Assembly: GCF_003012735.1 (NCBI RefSeq)
Contig: NZ_PXYI01000011.1
Span: 32,001-96,000, forward strand
Length of the DNA: 64,000 bases
Origin: Allosphingosinicella deserti
GTDB lineage: Bacteria > Pseudomonadota > Alphaproteobacteria > Sphingomonadales > Sphingomonadaceae
Direction of reading: 5' to 3'
A model generated the notes under the pieces. It saw only the letters and a list, made by a program, of their open reading frames with translations. It searched no databases and was not told where the DNA came from. Shown piece after piece: positions 63,866 to 64,000 of this stretch. A program made the translations under genes and the position numbers. The first letter of the stretch is position 1. Every line of letters begins with the position of its first letter.

Positions 63866-64000
63866 TCACGCCAACAGCTTCCACGCCGCAGCGATCGCCA
63901 CGACGAGGCCGACGACGGCGCCCCAGAACAGCCAATCCGTGCTCTGGAAGATGCGCTTGGCGTGAACACGCCGTGTGTAATCAAAGCCGATCGCGCGGAG
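63866..64000 (-). CDS. C-terminal part of a membrane protein (partial)
   Basis: The last 44 codons and stop of a leftward gene whose start lies beyond the right edge. The tail has a charged RRVHAKRIFQSTDW and a membrane segment (LFWGAVVGLVVAIAAAWKLL). It is convergent with the DUF2339 gene. Too short to identify. Confidence 0.5.
   Translation of the reverse strand, partial: LRAIGFDYTRRVHAKRIFQSTDWLFWGAVVGLVVAIAAAWKLLA

Overview
The window is high-GC DNA from an alphaproteobacterium, most likely a sphingomonad (Sphingomonadaceae). This rests on the housekeeping block of a Suv3-like helicase, S4 protein, 7Fe ferredoxin and CarD, on overall codon use, and on an EcfG-type general-stress promoter. 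No rRNA, tRNA, CRISPR array, transposase or integrase was found, and no gene-free stretch exceeds about 300 bases.

Region 1 (1-19874) is most of a type VI secretion system (T6SS). A leftward set runs ompA-like, tssA, tssB, tssC, hcp, tagJ (cut by the window edge). vgrG, a small unknown gene and tagH (FHA) run rightward. A tight leftward operon tssK-tssL-tssM-tagF-pppA-ppkA follows, mostly with ATGA overlaps. An M23 peptidase gene diverges from tssK. tssE, tssF, tssG and clpV are not here and would be expected to the left; no tssJ lipoprotein was found. PpkA, PppA, TagF and TagH form a threonine-phosphorylation switch, and TssL and PpkA share an N-terminal TVFxP motif that could be the phosphosite.

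Region 2 (19891-34447) is all leftward. A two-partner secretion operon encodes the TpsB pore, a roughly 2440-residue TpsA exoprotein, a TPR-CHAT lipoprotein with an intact His/Cys dyad, and a CPBP membrane protease; the genes are coupled by overlaps or very short gaps. Just upstream are a lipoprotein gene and a SleB-like cell-wall hydrolase gene without a signal peptide, which look like a T6SS immunity/effector pair. This is the most interesting part of the window.

Region 3 (34611-45911) is accessory metabolism and regulation: two LysR-oxidoreductase divergent pairs, an OhrR-like MarR regulator divergent from an alpha/beta hydrolase with two identical palindromic operators between them, a class II photolyase, YbaK, an AraC regulator and an acyltransferase-like membrane protein.

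Region 4 (45912-64000) is core-like: carD, fdxA, S4 protein, Suv3-like helicase, a second M23 peptidase, a stress-type cluster of small hydrophilic proteins behind a GGAAC-N17-CGTT promoter, a lactonase-like metallo-hydrolase, a glycine-zipper protein, hslVU, two tandem paralogous TPR proteins, a DUF2339 membrane protein and a truncated membrane protein at the right edge.
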